Assembly (NCBI RefSeq): GCF_001439815.1 | Contig: NZ_JYLM01000005.1 | Span: 186,001-250,000, forward strand | Direction: 5' to 3' | DNA from: Pseudomonas orientalis | Lineage (GTDB): Bacteria; Pseudomonadota; Gammaproteobacteria; Pseudomonadales; Pseudomonadaceae | Length of the DNA stretch: 64,000 nt | Part shown: one piece after another, positions 1 through 7,801 of the stretch | Numbering within the stretch: the first letter of the stretch is position 1 | How the letters are laid out: each line of letters starts with the position of its first letter | Translations under genes and position numbers: made by a program | The notes under the pieces: model-generated | What the model was told of the DNA's origin: nothing | Database searches by the model: none | What the model saw: only the letters and a program-made list of their open reading frames with translations

Positions 1-86
1 ACCTGCAATCGACCCTGCGCGCCTGCACGGACCTGGAGCAACAGGCGTCGCGCCTGAAGCAATTGGTGGGCAGCTTCCGCATCTGA
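1..86 (+). CDS. Methyl-accepting chemotaxis protein, C-terminal end only
   Basis: Only the last 27 codons are in the window, read in the frame starting at base 3 and ending with TGA at 84-86. The translation ends ASRLKQLVGSFRI, the usual C-terminal helix end of Pseudomonas methyl-accepting chemotaxis proteins, where the last residues follow the signalling hairpin. In P. aeruginosa the pctA/pctB/pctC amino-acid receptors lie just upstream of the purU-mvaT-sbcB block, so this is plausibly a Pct-type receptor. That identity is inferred from position, because the ligand-binding domain lies outside the window. Confidence 0.75.
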   Translation, partial: LQSTLRACTDLEQQASRLKQLVGSFRI

Positions 87-120
87 TTACACAAAGGGGC
101 TTGGCGGTACTCGGTAAACA

Positions 121-495
121 TGTGGGAGGGAGCTTGACCCCGATGGCGGCCTCAGGGCCGACCAGGATGTTGGATCAGACCGAGTACATATCCGTTTCTG
201 CGGTAACGGCTGCTAACGGTTCCGCTTTTACAGCGGCTCACTTTTGAAAAGCGCAAAAGTAAGCAAAACGCTCTTGCCCCACCACTCGGCACCTCGCCTA
301 GGCTCGGTGTGCCCGAACGCAGGCTTGAATCCGTGGGCCGCCGCAATGGGCCATCCATGGCCCAGTGCGGCTAACCCGGCGTCCTGCCGGGTTACCCACG
401 GATTCAAGCCTGCGCTCGGCCAGCGTGGTTTAACGGGGCGCCTAAGATCAAAAGCAGATCAAGATCAAAAGCGGCTCGCTTCGCATCGTGGTTAG
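121..495 (+). repeat. Structured intergenic repeat, copy 1 (variable three-arm core)
   Basis: About 375 bp that recurs in inverted orientation at 16500-16882. It begins with a REP-like segment (121-147) and continues with a conserved left part containing TCCGTTTCTGCGGTAACGGC, TTTTGAAAAGCGCAAAAGTA and CGGCACCTCGCCTAGGCTCG. It ends with a conserved right part rich in GATCAAAAGC units, finishing CGCATCGTGGTTAG. Between them (318-414) lies a core bounded by a perfect 20 bp inverted repeat (318-337 with 395-414). The core encloses two further hairpins: TGGGCCAT/ATGGCCCA inside GCCGCA/TGCGGC, and TAACCCGGC/GCCGGGTTA. Short open frames inside it are not credible genes. Its function is unknown. Confidence 0.85.
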
Positions 496-511
496 GGTGG
501 GGGCATCGAAG

Positions 512-629
512 TCTGTAGGAGCGAGCTTGCTCGCGAAAAACTTACAGGCACCGCGTTCATTCAGGAAGCACGCGTTATCGTTGACGTTTTTCGCGAGCAA
601 GAGCTAGGCGCCCCCCTCGCTCCTACAGA
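512..629. repeat. REP pair (BIME-like), CTGTAGGAGCGAG type
   Basis: Two inverted REP sequences face each other. The left reads CTGTAGGAGCGAGCTTGCTC (from 513), and the right contains the complementary GAGCAAGAGC...CTCGCTCCTACAG (594-628), with a 9 bp insertion of C-rich sequence in the right unit. This is the other common Pseudomonas REP family and differs from the GGGGGCTTGCCCCC type found elsewhere in the window. A further degenerate GGGGGCTTG-type half lies at 655-680, between this pair and the glycosyltransferase gene. Confidence 0.75.
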
Positions 630-782
630 CGGCCGTGTTCGCTTAACTGACTGGCATCAGGGCAAGCCCCCTCCCCCATCATTTCAACCTTGAACACGCA
701 GCACGACACCAATCCCGATCGAACATCTATCCTTACCTCAGGTCCACGTAAAGGAGAGCAATGGATCGGAGGGCTGTTCATC

Positions 783-1895
783 GTGCATATCGCTGACATA
801 ACCATGTTCTACGCCCCGGCCAGCGGTGGCGTACGCACTTATCTGGACGCCAAGCACCGGCGCCTGGCGCTCAAGCCCGGGATTCGCCACAGCCTGCTGG
901 TGCCGGGCGCCCACTTGAGCGAGCGCGATGGCATTTTCGAGGTGCCGGCGCCGCCGCTGCCCTTCGGCAAAGGCTACCGCTTCCCCCTGCGCCTGGCGCC
1001 TTGGCGAAATGTCCTGCACGATTTGCAGCCTGACCTGATCGAGGTCGGCGACCCGTACCTGACCGCCTGGGCCGCCCTGGACGCCCGGCGCCAGCTGGAT
1101 GTGCCCGTCATCGGTTTTTATCACTCCGATCTCCCCCTGCTGGTGCGTAACCGCATGGGCGCCTGGTTTACCCCCAACGTCGAAGCTTATGTCAGCAAGC
1201 TCTACGGAAACTTTGACCGGGTACTGGCCCCCAGCCAGGTGATGGCCGACAAACTCATTGGGCTTGGGGTGAAAAACGTCTTCGTACAGCCTCTGGGCGT
1301 CGACCTGCAAACCTTCACCCCCGCCGTGCGCGACCCCGGCCTGCGCGCCGAACTGGGGATCGCTGAAGACACCCGGCTGCTGATTTTCGCCGGGCGTGGC
1401 TCCAAGGAGAAAAACCTGCCGGTGCTGCTCAACTGCATGAAGCGCCTGGGCGAGGGTTATCACTTGTTGCTGGTAGGTTCCGGCATGCCGGCCAACGTGC
1501 CGGACAATGTCACTGTAGTCGACGGCTTCCGCCCGGCCGATCATGTTGCGCGCTTGATGGCCAGCGCCGACGCGTTGCTGCATGGCGGCGACCAGGAAAC
1601 CTTCGGCCTGGTCATTCTGGAGGCCATGGCCTGTGGCATTCCGGTGGTCGCCGTGGCGGCGGGGGCCTTCACCGAGATTGTCGACGAACGCTGCGGCCTG
1701 CTGTGCGCGCCCAACAACCCCAAGGCGATGGCCGATGCGGTACGCGAACTGTTCGGCGCCGACAGCCGGCGTCTCGGAGAACAGGCGCGGCGCCATGTCG
1801 AACGGCATTACGCGTGGGATGCGGTGGTAGACAGCCTGCTGGGGCATTACCACGCCGTGCTGGGCACACAAAAGCCGATGCTCGCCCATGGCTGA
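783..1895 (+). CDS. Glycosyltransferase family 4 (GT-B fold)
   Basis: A 370-residue glycosyltransferase that should move a sugar from a nucleotide-sugar donor to an unidentified acceptor at the inner face of the inner membrane. The N-terminal loop has GGVRTY near residue 15. The C-terminal donor domain has the E-x7-E signature (ETFGLVILE, from residue 272) and a following GIPVVA, both usual in GT4 enzymes. I chose the GTG at 783 because GGAGG lies 9 bp upstream and the product then starts MHIADITMFYAPASGG; an in-frame ATG at 690 would add 31 unconvincing residues. Its end overlaps the next gene by 8 bp, so it is the first gene of an operon with a deacetylase-like and a flippase-like gene. Confidence 0.85.
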   Translation: MHIADITMFYAPASGGVRTYLDAKHRRLALKPGIRHSLLVPGAHLSERDGIFEVPAPPLPFGKGYRFPLRLAPWRNVLHDLQPDLIEVGDPYLTAWAALDARRQLDVPVIGFYHSDLPLLVRNRMGAWFTPNVEAYVSKLYGNFDRVLAPSQVMADKLIGLGVKNVFVQPLGVDLQTFTPAVRDPGLRAELGIAEDTRLLIFAGRGSKEKNLPVLLNCMKRLGEGYHLLLVGSGMPANVPDNVTVVDGFRPADHVARLMASADALLHGGDQETFGLVILEAMACGIPVVAVAAGAFTEIVDERCGLLCAPNNPKAMADAVRELFGADSRRLGEQARRHVERHYAWDAVVDSLLGHYHAVLGTQKPMLAHG

Positions 1896-2640
1896 ACGCT
1901 CAGTCATGCTGGTGCTGCACGATGTGGCGCCGAGTACCTGGGCCGATTACCAGCCCTTTGTCGAGGCCGTCGATGCCCTCGGCCATGTTCCTATCACCTG
2001 GCTGGTCGTTCCCGACTTTCATCACCACGATGCCCTCGCCGCCCATCCCGGCTTCCGGCGCCTGCTCGACCATCGCGTCGCCAGGGGCGATGAACTCACC
2101 CTGCACGGTTACTACCACTGCGACGACCAACCCCGGCCACGAACGCCACGGGAGTGGTTCATGCGGCGCCTCTATACCCATGAGGGCGAGTTCTACCAGT
2201 TGTCCGAGGCCGAGGCGCTGCGGCGCCTGACCGACGGCGTCGAGGTCTTCCAGCGCAATGACTGGCCCCTTCAAGGGTTTGTCGCACCCGCCTGGTTGAT
2301 GAGCCAGGGCACCCGGCTGGCGCTGCGCCAGTTACCGCTGCGCTACACCAGCGACCCGCAGCACCTGTATCGCCTGCCTGATTTCACGCCCACTCACGCC
2401 CCGGGCCTGGTGTGGAGCGCGCGCAGTGCGTGGCGCCGGGGCCTGTCCAAAGTCTTGAGCGATCGGCGCGAGCAGCGCTGGCAGGCCGCACCGGTAATCC
2501 GATTAGGGTTGCATCCCGTCGATATGCGCCATGAGTATTCCCGTCATTATTGGCTGCATACCCTGGAGCGGCTACTTGACGACGGGCGCACGCCACAGAC
2601 CAAGTCTGCCTGGCTGTCGACGCTGCCATGCGCCGGCTGA
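1888..2640 (+). CDS. DUF2334 polysaccharide deacetylase-like protein
   Basis: A 250-residue protein with the NodB-like fold signature of DUF2334. There is an early LHD motif (H11, D12) after a beta strand, and a LHGYYH segment at about residues 72-77 that supplies the usual metal-binding histidines. Family members resemble carbohydrate esterases that remove N-acetyl groups, but DUF2334 substrates are mostly unknown. There is no signal peptide, so it should act in the cytoplasm, beside the glycosyltransferase it overlaps by 8 bp. It overlaps the following flippase-like gene by 13 bp. The set suggests a glycolipid or sugar carrier that is built, trimmed and moved; this is inference. Confidence 0.82.
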   Translation: MAERSVMLVLHDVAPSTWADYQPFVEAVDALGHVPITWLVVPDFHHHDALAAHPGFRRLLDHRVARGDELTLHGYYHCDDQPRPRTPREWFMRRLYTHEGEFYQLSEAEALRRLTDGVEVFQRNDWPLQGFVAPAWLMSQGTRLALRQLPLRYTSDPQHLYRLPDFTPTHAPGLVWSARSAWRRGLSKVLSDRREQRWQAAPVIRLGLHPVDMRHEYSRHYWLHTLERLLDDGRTPQTKSAWLSTLPCAG

Positions 2641-3737
2641 TCTGGCTGGTACTGGCGCTGCTGGTCGCGCTGGTGATCCCGGTGTGGCTGGGTGGCGGCG
2701 AAACCGTTGCGCGCCTGCGCCAGTTCCCCCTGCCCCAGTTACTGGGGATGTTTGCCATGATCATCGGCTGCTGGTTGATCAACAGCCTGCGCATCCGCTT
2801 GTTGCTGGGCGAGCAGCGCAGTCGGTTGGGGTGGCGCAAAAGCCTGGGCGTGGTGATATCGACCGAGTTCGCCATGTGCGCGACGCCAGGCGGCAGCGGC
2901 GGGCCACTGACGCTGATGGGCCTGCTGGCCCGCAACGGCATACGCCCCGCCCACGGCAGCGCGGTGTTCGCCATGGACCAACTGAGTGACATGCTGTTCT
3001 TTTTCTGCGCACTGGTGGGCATCGTGCTGTATGCGCTGTTCCATAGTCTCAGCCCGCGCCTGGAATGGCTGCTGGGGCTCAGTGCCGCGTCGATGGTCGG
3101 TGGAGGCGTTGGCGCCTTTCTGGTGGTGCGCTTTCATCGGCGCCTGATTCGCCTGGCCGGACGAGCACTCAAGGCCATGAAGGTGCGCGTCGGCACCCGA
3201 CGGCGCTGGGCGCGCCGGTTGCTGCGCTTTCTCGCAGCCTTCACCCAAACACTGAAATTGCCCTGGAGCACCCTGCTTGGGGTATTCGCGCTGACCAGCC
3301 TGCATTGGTTGTTACGCTACAGCGTGTTGTACCTGGCGCTGCGCGGCCTGGGCGGTGAGGTGCAGTGGGCCTGGAGCTTCCTGATCCAGATGCTGTCATT
3401 GACCGCCGGGCAGTTCAGCCTGCTGCCAGGCGGGGCCGGAGCGGCGGAATTGACGTCGGCGGCATTGCTCGCGCCGATGGTGGGCAACGCCACCGCTGCG
3501 GCGGCGATTCTTATCTGGCGGGCAGTCACCTATTACTTCTATCTGCTGGCCGGTGCGCCAGTGTTCCTATTGATGGTAGGCAAGCCGCTGCTCAAGCGTC
3601 TTTTTCGGGGGCAGCCGGCGGCTGCTCATCCTCCTGCAACTGTTCCCACAACCGGGCGGCGCCAGGAAAGTCAGTGCCATCCTCAGCACCCAGCGCATCC
3701 GGGTCGTAGCGACTCAGACAGCCTTCGCCCAAGGTAG
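2628..3737 (+). CDS. Flippase-like integral membrane protein (LPG synthase TM / UPF0104 family)
   Basis: A 369-residue multi-pass membrane protein opening with MRRLIWLVLALLVALVIP and carrying segments typical of the lysylphosphatidylglycerol-synthase transmembrane family, including CATPGGSGGPLTLMGLL (about residues 84-100) and LLPGGAGAAEL (about residues 265-275). Relatives are thought to move lipids across the inner membrane. Its last ~48 residues are hydrophilic, rich in Pro, His and Ser, and lie antisense to the small gene at 3592-3777. The natural protein probably ended near residue 320, and the tail may be non-functional read-through into an overlapping gene. It is the third gene of the overlapping operon. 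Confidence 0.8.
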   Translation: MRRLIWLVLALLVALVIPVWLGGGETVARLRQFPLPQLLGMFAMIIGCWLINSLRIRLLLGEQRSRLGWRKSLGVVISTEFAMCATPGGSGGPLTLMGLLARNGIRPAHGSAVFAMDQLSDMLFFFCALVGIVLYALFHSLSPRLEWLLGLSAASMVGGGVGAFLVVRFHRRLIRLAGRALKAMKVRVGTRRRWARRLLRFLAAFTQTLKLPWSTLLGVFALTSLHWLLRYSVLYLALRGLGGEVQWAWSFLIQMLSLTAGQFSLLPGGAGAAELTSAALLAPMVGNATAAAAILIWRAVTYYFYLLAGAPVFLLMVGKPLLKRLFRGQPAAAHPPATVPTTGRRQESQCHPQHPAHPGRSDSDSLRPR

Positions 3738-3777
3738 CGGGTGGCCTGGAAGTCGCCTTGTCGAGTGGGTCGGTCAT
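3592..3777 (-). CDS. Small acidic hypothetical protein (61 aa)
   Basis: A short gene with an AGGAGG ribosome binding site 6 bp before its ATG, which is the best evidence that it is real. The product is acidic and soluble, with a central SRYDPDALGAEDGTDFPG stretch and a C-terminal Pro/Glu-rich tail. I do not recognise a function. It sits downstream of purU on the same strand after a terminator-like hairpin (3796-3828), and its 3' 146 bp overlap the end of the flippase-like gene on the other strand. Conservation of the SRYDPDALG block in other pseudomonads would settle whether it is coding. Confidence 0.6.
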   Translation of the reverse strand: MTDPLDKATSRPPATLGEGCLSRYDPDALGAEDGTDFPGAARLWEQLQEDEQPPAAPEKDA

Positions 3778-3795
3778 GGCCGCCTCCTGAAAATG

Positions 3796-3828
3796 AAAAG
3801 GGCCCGCAGAGTTTTACTCCCGGGCCCC
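3796..3828 (-). terminator. Rho-independent terminator of purU
   Basis: On the minus strand, 26 bp after the purU stop codon, an inverted repeat GGGCCCG/CGGGCCC (3821-3827 with 3800-3806) is followed by CTTTTCATTTT. The stem is strong and the T-tract interrupted, so termination is likely but perhaps incomplete. Confidence 0.6.
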
Positions 3829-3853
3829 CGCTTGTTCAATCAAAACGCGTCGG

Positions 3854-4702
3854 TCAGAACACCACGGTCTTGTTGCCGTGCACCAGGACGCGATCCTCCA
3901 GGTGATAACGCAAGCCACGGGCCAGCACCATTTTCTCGACATCGCGGCCGAAACGCACCATGTCTTCGATGCTGTCGCTGTGACTGACGCGCACCACGTC
4001 CTGCTCGATGATCGGACCGGCGTCCAGTTCTTCGGTGACGTAGTGGCAGGTCGCGCCGATCAGCTTCACGCCGCGCAGGGACGCCTGGTGATAAGGCTTG
4101 GCGCCCACGAACGACGGCAGGAAGCTGTGGTGAATGTTGATCACTTTGCCGGCGTATTCGCGGCACAGTTCCGGCGGCAGGATCTGCATGTAGCGCGCCA
4201 GCACCACCACGTCGGCAGCGTGCTGCTTGACCAGGCGCGACACTTCGGCGAAGGCGGGCTCCTTGTCCTGCGGGTTGACCGGCACGTGGTAATACGGGAT
4301 GCCATGCCATTCGACCATGCTGCGAAGGTCGTCATGGTTGGAGATCACACACGCGATCTCGCAATCGAGTTCATCGCTGTGCCAGCGGTGCAGCAGGTCC
4401 GCCAGGCAGTGGGATTCACGGCTGGCCATCAGCACGACGCGTTTCTTCTGCTCGGTGTCGGTGATATGCCAGGTCATCGAAAACTCTTCGGCGATCGGCG
4501 CAAACGCCTCACGAAAGGCTTCCAGACCAAAAGGCAACGTATCGGCACGAATTTCGTGACGCATGAAAAACCAACCGCTGAGGTCATCCGAGTGATGGCT
4601 CGCCTCGGTGATCCAACCATTATGAGAAGCCAGAAAGTTACTGACCTTGGCAACGATGCCAACCCGGTCCGGGCAAGCAATCACCAGCCGAAAAGTGCGC
4701 AT
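3854..4702 (-). CDS. purU: Formyltetrahydrofolate deformylase PurU
   Basis: A 282-residue enzyme that hydrolyses 10-formyltetrahydrofolate to tetrahydrofolate and formate, balancing one-carbon units and supplying formate for purine synthesis. The N-terminal ACT domain (RTFRLVIACPDRVG onward, about residues 1-80) is followed by the formyltransferase-like domain with INIHHSFLPSF and HYVTEELDAGPIIEQ, which contain the catalytic His and Asp. I chose the ATG at 4702 because it gives the usual length and a GGAG sits about 10 bp upstream; a start at 4738 would add 12 residues. The purU-mvaT-sbcB order matches P. aeruginosa. Confidence 0.95.
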   Translation of the reverse strand: MRTFRLVIACPDRVGIVAKVSNFLASHNGWITEASHHSDDLSGWFFMRHEIRADTLPFGLEAFREAFAPIAEEFSMTWHITDTEQKKRVVLMASRESHCLADLLHRWHSDELDCEIACVISNHDDLRSMVEWHGIPYYHVPVNPQDKEPAFAEVSRLVKQHAADVVVLARYMQILPPELCREYAGKVINIHHSFLPSFVGAKPYHQASLRGVKLIGATCHYVTEELDAGPIIEQDVVRVSHSDSIEDMVRFGRDVEKMVLARGLRYHLEDRVLVHGNKTVVF

Positions 4703-4973
4703 TAGGGGGAAACTCCAGAACTTCGCAAAGGCCGCCATTCTAGCGATTGCGCAGAAAAACTGCAGTACTCGTTGTGCCTTATTCTGATCCCTGGCGCTGG
4801 CAACACCCCTTAATAGCGTAAGGTTTTACCACCTTTATATGAGCTGACACAGGCACGCTCGGCACTTTGCAGAATTAAGCCGATTGTTTTTAGCGGCGCG
4901 CCCGATAATTAACACGACTGCGCAGCACTGCCACAAACATTCAATCTAATTCACCTGAATAGCTGCTTAATTG

Positions 4974-5002
4974 TTTACTTGGTGAAATTGCCTGACTATT
5001 AT
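4974..5002 (+). promoter_or_regulatory. Candidate sigma-70 promoter of mvaT
   Basis: TTTACT and TATTAT separated by 17 bp, ending 46 bp before the mvaT ATG. The 346 bp between purU and mvaT (4703-5048) is distinctly AT-rich for this genome. That fits both a strong promoter and binding by MvaT itself, which prefers AT-rich DNA. Apart from this promoter I see no other clear element there. Confidence 0.45.
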
Positions 5003-5048
5003 TAGGCCACGCACCCTGTCAATCAGCGTTCTACATAAGGTAGTCCAC

Positions 5049-5423
5049 ATGTCCCTGATCAACGAATACCGCGCCACCGAAGAAGCTATCAAAGAGCTGC
5101 AAGCCCGTTTGAAGAACCTGTCGCAAGACGACAAGCTGAAAACCGAGCTGGAATTCGAAGGCAAACTGCGCACCCTGATGGGCGAATACTCCAAATCCCT
5201 GCGTGACATCATCGCGCTGCTGGATCCGGAATCGAAAGTTAAAGCACCACGCGGCGCTGTGAAAACTACCGGCACCAAACGTGCTCGCAAGGTCAAGCAG
5301 TACAAAAACCCGCACAACGGTGAAGTGATTGAAACCAAAGGTGGCAATCACAAGACGCTGAAAGAGTGGAAAGCCAAGTGGGGCGGTGACGTGGTAGAAG
5401 GTTGGGCTACCCTGCTGGGCTAA
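5049..5423 (+). CDS. mvaT: H-NS-like xenogeneic silencer MvaT
   Basis: A 124-residue nucleoid protein of the MvaT/MvaU family, functional counterpart of H-NS in Pseudomonas. It oligomerises on AT-rich DNA and silences horizontally acquired and virulence genes. The N-terminal coiled-coil (about residues 1-60, MSLINEYRATEEAIKELQAR) mediates dimerisation. The C-terminal part has KQYKNPHNGEVIETKGGNHK and ends KWGGDVVEGWATLLG, the AT-hook-like DNA-binding module. An AAGG ribosome binding site lies 8 bp upstream of the ATG. It is flanked by purU and sbcB as in P. aeruginosa mvaT, which favours mvaT over a paralogue. Confidence 0.95.
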   Translation: MSLINEYRATEEAIKELQARLKNLSQDDKLKTELEFEGKLRTLMGEYSKSLRDIIALLDPESKVKAPRGAVKTTGTKRARKVKQYKNPHNGEVIETKGGNHKTLKEWKAKWGGDVVEGWATLLG

Positions 5424-5458
5424 GCCTGGTCGGTTCTACACCCGATCCGCGACACATT

Positions 5459-5488
5459 AAAAACGCCAGCTTGCTGGCGTTTTTTATT
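5459..5488. terminator. Bidirectional terminator between mvaT and sbcB
   Basis: AACGCCAG-CTTG-CTGGCGTT flanked by A-runs on the left and TTTTTT on the right. It follows the mvaT stop by about 36 bp and the sbcB stop by about 26 bp on the other strand, so it can serve both convergent genes. Confidence 0.9.
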
Positions 5489-5513
5489 GTCTGGATGTTT
5501 TGCAGTTGCTCGG

Positions 5514-6941
5514 CTACAGATTCAGGCGGGCCGCTAAAGAGTCGGCATAGTCTTGCCATTCGCCCAGTACCTGACGCTGAAACGATGTCGCACTGTTTTC
5601 CAACTCCTTATGGGCCTGCTTAAATGCCGCCAAGGTATTGGGTGCACCCCATACCGGGTCTGACAACCGTTGCTGACAGAAAAGTCTCCAGCGTTCTTGT
5701 TCCTCATTGTTCAAGGTTTCAGGAAAGTTACGCGCGCGGTAGCGAAATAATAATTCCGGCAACCGATGATCATCGAACGGCCATTGCTGGCGTCCCAGTT
5801 GTGCAGGCTCCGCCAGGCGAACTTGTTCACATAAGCGCCGGTCACGGTCGCCGATAAAACCCTCATAGAGCTGCTGCTCCGGATCCGCATTCGGCGCATA
5901 TTCCTCCTCGGCGTAAATGCTCGCCAACTTGTCACGCCAAACTTCCTGTGCGTCAGTTAGTCGCAGCGCCCGTGCCTGGCAGACCTCCATATCCAATTGC
6001 AGCCGCTCGCGATCTTGCGCGCGCAGCACCTTCAAGGGCGCGACCACCGGACAGCGGTTGATGTGCAGCAACTTGAGCGGCACCGGCAGCTGGCCCTCCG
6101 CCAGCGCATCGCGCCGCGTATAGAGGCGCTCGCGCAACGTCTCGGCGTCCAGTTCGAGCAGGGCCTGGGGGTCGAGCCCCAAGTCACACACAATCAATGC
6201 ATTGCGATTGCGCGGGTGCCAGGCCAGCGGCAAGACGACTCCCAGGTAATGACGCTCGGCGCTGAAACGTCCGGAAATATGCACCAGCGGCTGCAACAAC
6301 CGCACCTGGTCCATCACCCGTTGCTTGCTACGCAACTGGAACAACCACTCATACAGCCTGGGTTGTTTTTCCCGCACCAATCGAGCCAGGGCGATGGTCG
6401 CACGCACGTCAGACAACGCATCGTGGGCCTGGCCGTGGTCGATGCCGTTGGCTTGCGTCAGGCGCTCAAGCTTGAGCGTCACGCGCCCGTCCTGCTCGGG
6501 CCACTCGATCCCCTCCGGGCGCAGGGCATAGGCAGTACGCATCACATCGATCAAGTCCCAGCGGCTGTTACCGCCCTGCCACTCGCGCGCATAAGGATCG
6601 AAAAAGTTGCGATAGAGGCTGTAGCGCGTCATTTCATCGTCAAAGCGCAGGGTGTTGTAACCCGCGCCGCAGGTACCGGGGGCCGCGAGCTCGGCGTGCA
6701 CCCGCGTCATGAAATCCGCTTCGGCAAGACCTTTCTGTGCCAGCACCTGCGGCGTAATACCGGTGATCGCACACGCCGCCGGATGGGGCAGGATATCGTC
6801 GCTGGGCTGGCAATACAGATTGATCGGCGGGCCGACCTCGTTGAGCTCGAGGTCGGTACGAATGCCGGCTACCTGCAGCGGACGATCGCTGCGCGGGTTG
6901 ATCCCGGTGGTTTCATAGTCGTACCAGAAAATGGAGGTCAC
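5514..6941 (-). CDS. sbcB: Exodeoxyribonuclease I
   Basis: A 475-residue 3'-to-5' single-strand DNA exonuclease acting in recombination and mismatch repair. The DEDDh catalytic set is visible: D8 and E10 in FWYDYETTG, D101/D102 in NTLRFDDEM, and H173 with D178 in AHDALSDVRA. Length matches the family. The start is GTG at 6941 with GGA about 9 bp upstream. It is convergent with mvaT and divergent from the MoxR-cluster operon, whose first gene begins 167 bp away. Confidence 0.95.
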   Translation of the reverse strand: MTSIFWYDYETTGINPRSDRPLQVAGIRTDLELNEVGPPINLYCQPSDDILPHPAACAITGITPQVLAQKGLAEADFMTRVHAELAAPGTCGAGYNTLRFDDEMTRYSLYRNFFDPYAREWQGGNSRWDLIDVMRTAYALRPEGIEWPEQDGRVTLKLERLTQANGIDHGQAHDALSDVRATIALARLVREKQPRLYEWLFQLRSKQRVMDQVRLLQPLVHISGRFSAERHYLGVVLPLAWHPRNRNALIVCDLGLDPQALLELDAETLRERLYTRRDALAEGQLPVPLKLLHINRCPVVAPLKVLRAQDRERLQLDMEVCQARALRLTDAQEVWRDKLASIYAEEEYAPNADPEQQLYEGFIGDRDRRLCEQVRLAEPAQLGRQQWPFDDHRLPELLFRYRARNFPETLNNEEQERWRLFCQQRLSDPVWGAPNTLAAFKQAHKELENSATSFQRQVLGEWQDYADSLAARLNL

Positions 6942-7108
6942 GGGTTGTTCCTGTGCTGAAGACCGGCAAAGTCTAGGCGCTGCAAGGTGTCAGCGGCCAG
7001 CGATACCTTTACTGGACAAACATCCAGCAAAATCTTCAAGGGTTGCTTCCCGCCTCGACACTGCTAGCATCCGTCTCTCTCAGTCGCTTCGCACTGCCAA
7101 GGATCGCA

Positions 7109-7801
7109 ATGCCAACAGCTCCTCTGGATACCTGCTACCAGATCGAGACCCCCGAGGGTATCGACCTGCCCTTGCGCCCTGCGGGCCTTGCGCCAAGGGC
7201 ATTGGCCTACGCCTTCGATCTGCTCGCACGTGGCGTAATCATGGGCATCCTGCTGGTGCCCCTGGCGCTGCTTGGCAACCTCGGGCTCGGCCTGGGCTCG
7301 CTGCTGCTGTTCCTGGTCAGCTGGTGGTACATGGTGCTGTTCGAAGTGCTCAACCAGGGCTGCTCGCCCGGCAAGCAGGTCATGGGCCTGCGGGTGGTAC
7401 AGGACGACGGCACCGCCATCGGTTGGTCGGCGTCACTGATCCGCAACCTGCTGCGGTTTGTCGACATGCTGCCGTTCGGCTATTTCTTCGGCGCCATCAG
7501 TTGCCTGCAACATCCGCACTTCAAGCGGCTTGGCGACCTGGCAGCGGGAACGCTGGTGGTCTACCGCGAACAGTCGCTGGCCCGCCCGCCCCTACCTCAA
7601 GCCACCGCCCTGCGCCTGCCCTTCGCGCTGGAGCTGAGCGAACAGCGGGCGATCCTCGGTTTCGCCGAACGCCAGGCCGACCTGTCCGCCGAGCGGGTGC
7701 ACGAACTGGCTGCAATCCTCGCCGCGCCCTTGCAGGTATCTCCGGCTCGCGCCGTGGAGCAACTCAACGGTGTGGCCCATGGTTTATTGGGGCCGACATG
7801 A
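7109..7801 (+). CDS. RDD family membrane protein
   Basis: A 230-residue membrane protein with the RDD signature: an Arg-containing first hydrophobic helix (RALAYAFDLLARG), a second helix, then the conserved segment FEVLNQGCSPGKQVMGLRVV. The C-terminal ~80 residues are soluble. RDD proteins are variously linked to small-molecule or ion transport; no substrate can be read here. AAGGA lies about 6 bp before the ATG at 7109; an in-frame ATG at 7043 lacks such a site. The stop overlaps the next start (ATGA), making it the first gene of a six-gene operon. Confidence 0.85.
   Translation: MPTAPLDTCYQIETPEGIDLPLRPAGLAPRALAYAFDLLARGVIMGILLVPLALLGNLGLGLGSLLLFLVSWWYMVLFEVLNQGCSPGKQVMGLRVVQDDGTAIGWSASLIRNLLRFVDMLPFGYFFGAISCLQHPHFKRLGDLAAGTLVVYREQSLARPPLPQATALRLPFALELSEQRAILGFAERQADLSAERVHELAAILAAPLQVSPARAVEQLNGVAHGLLGPT

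Noticed and set aside
244..495. Short frames inside the structured repeats (also 16439-16888 and 16686-16931)
   Set aside because: They lie within a repeated element whose core is palindromic. The frames are broken differently in the two copies, so they are not genes.
2384..3022. Minus-strand frame opposite the deacetylase/flippase junction as a real gene
   Set aside because: The opposite-strand genes are clear by family, and this frame has no start context and a shadow composition.
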